A DNA stretch of 58,426 nt from Paenibacillus dakarensis (GTDB lineage: Bacteria; Bacillota; Bacilli; Paenibacillales; Paenibacillaceae), in contig NZ_CDSE01000039.1 in assembly GCF_001373415.1 (NCBI RefSeq), positions 1 through 58,426 of the forward strand. The letters run 5' to 3'. The position numbers were made by a program, and so were the translations under genes. Shown piece by piece: positions 58,315 to 58,426 of this stretch. The first letter of the stretch is position 1. Each line of letters starts with the position of its first letter. The notes beneath the pieces are model-generated. The model did not search any database and was not told the DNA's origin. It saw nothing but the letters and a program-made list of their open reading frames with translations.

Positions 58315-58344
58315 TTGCAATATTGTATGAGTCCATGGTATATT
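58315..58344 (+). promoter_or_regulatory. Probable promoter of a ribosomal RNA operon beyond the window
   Basis: TTGCAA and TATATT with an 18-base spacer, preceded by A/T-rich tracts like an UP element and followed by an A-rich, gene-free leader to the window end. In B. subtilis a 16S-23S-5S operon follows lysS, so the same is inferred here. No rRNA sequence itself is in the window. Confidence 0.5.
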
Positions 58345-58426
58345 ATAAATCCGGCCGGGAGATACGGACGGCACACAATTAAGAGATAACAAGCTAGAAT
58401 GAATTCGAAAAAAATAAATTCAAAAA

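Overview
This window is a stretch of chromosome from an endospore-forming, Gram-positive Bacillota. The gene order is nearly that of the Bacillus subtilis segment from yaaO to lysS, and the best fit is a Paenibacillus or close relative. Reasons: a moderate base composition; many TTG starts; sporulation genes spread through the region (abrB, yabG, sspF, spoVG, fin, spoVT, spoVB, yabP, yabQ, spoIIE, yabS, yabT); and departures from Bacillus typical of Paenibacillaceae. The departures are nadABC next to coaX, an HU gene ahead of rqcP, a prsA-like lipoprotein gene after mfd, a greA gene before lysS, no ctc, no yabJ, and a YwfO-type HD protein where Bacillus has metS.

Layout. 1-9.4 kb: the end of a PLP decarboxylase, tmk, the c-di-AMP receptor darA, yaaR, DNA clamp-loader holB, ricT, yabA, two RNA methyltransferases, divergent abrB and an HD hydrolase, then tatD. 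9.4-15 kb: a c-di-AMP (ydaO) riboswitch ahead of the cell-wall protein gene yabE, then rnmV-rsmA, yabG, veg and sspF. 15-21 kb: ispE, purR, spoVG, glmU, prs, a small reverse-strand gene, pth and fin. 21-33 kb: mfd, prsA, spoVT, spoVB, yabN, hup-rqcP, yabP-yabQ-divIC and yabR. 33-42 kb: spoIIE, yabS, yabT, tilS, hpt and ftsH. 42-48 kb: nadA-nadB-nadC-coaX, hslO and a PpiC foldase. 48-58 kb: cysK, the folate cluster pabB-pabA-pabC-folP-folB-folK with yazB and dusB, then greA and lysS. The last 200 bases hold what looks like a ribosomal RNA operon promoter pointing out of the window.

Almost all genes are on the + strand, away from the presumed origin. Only abrB and one 66-residue gene are reversed. 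No insertion sequence, prophage, CRISPR array, tRNA or rRNA gene was seen. This is core genome, and I found no evidence of a whole undescribed defence or biosynthetic system.

The most interesting signals are regulatory or organisational: a possible RNA pseudoknot or switch plus a short open frame between the c-di-AMP riboswitch and yabE; a strongly folded segment between darA and yaaR; Spo0A boxes around abrB, spoVG and spoIIE; a PP2C-vWA-kinase row (spoIIE-yabS-yabT); HU coupled to rqcP; a leader with an operator-like repeat before cysK; and the reverse-strand small gene that occupies the ctc position. Protein family names rest on recognised motifs, lengths and gene order, not on database searches.
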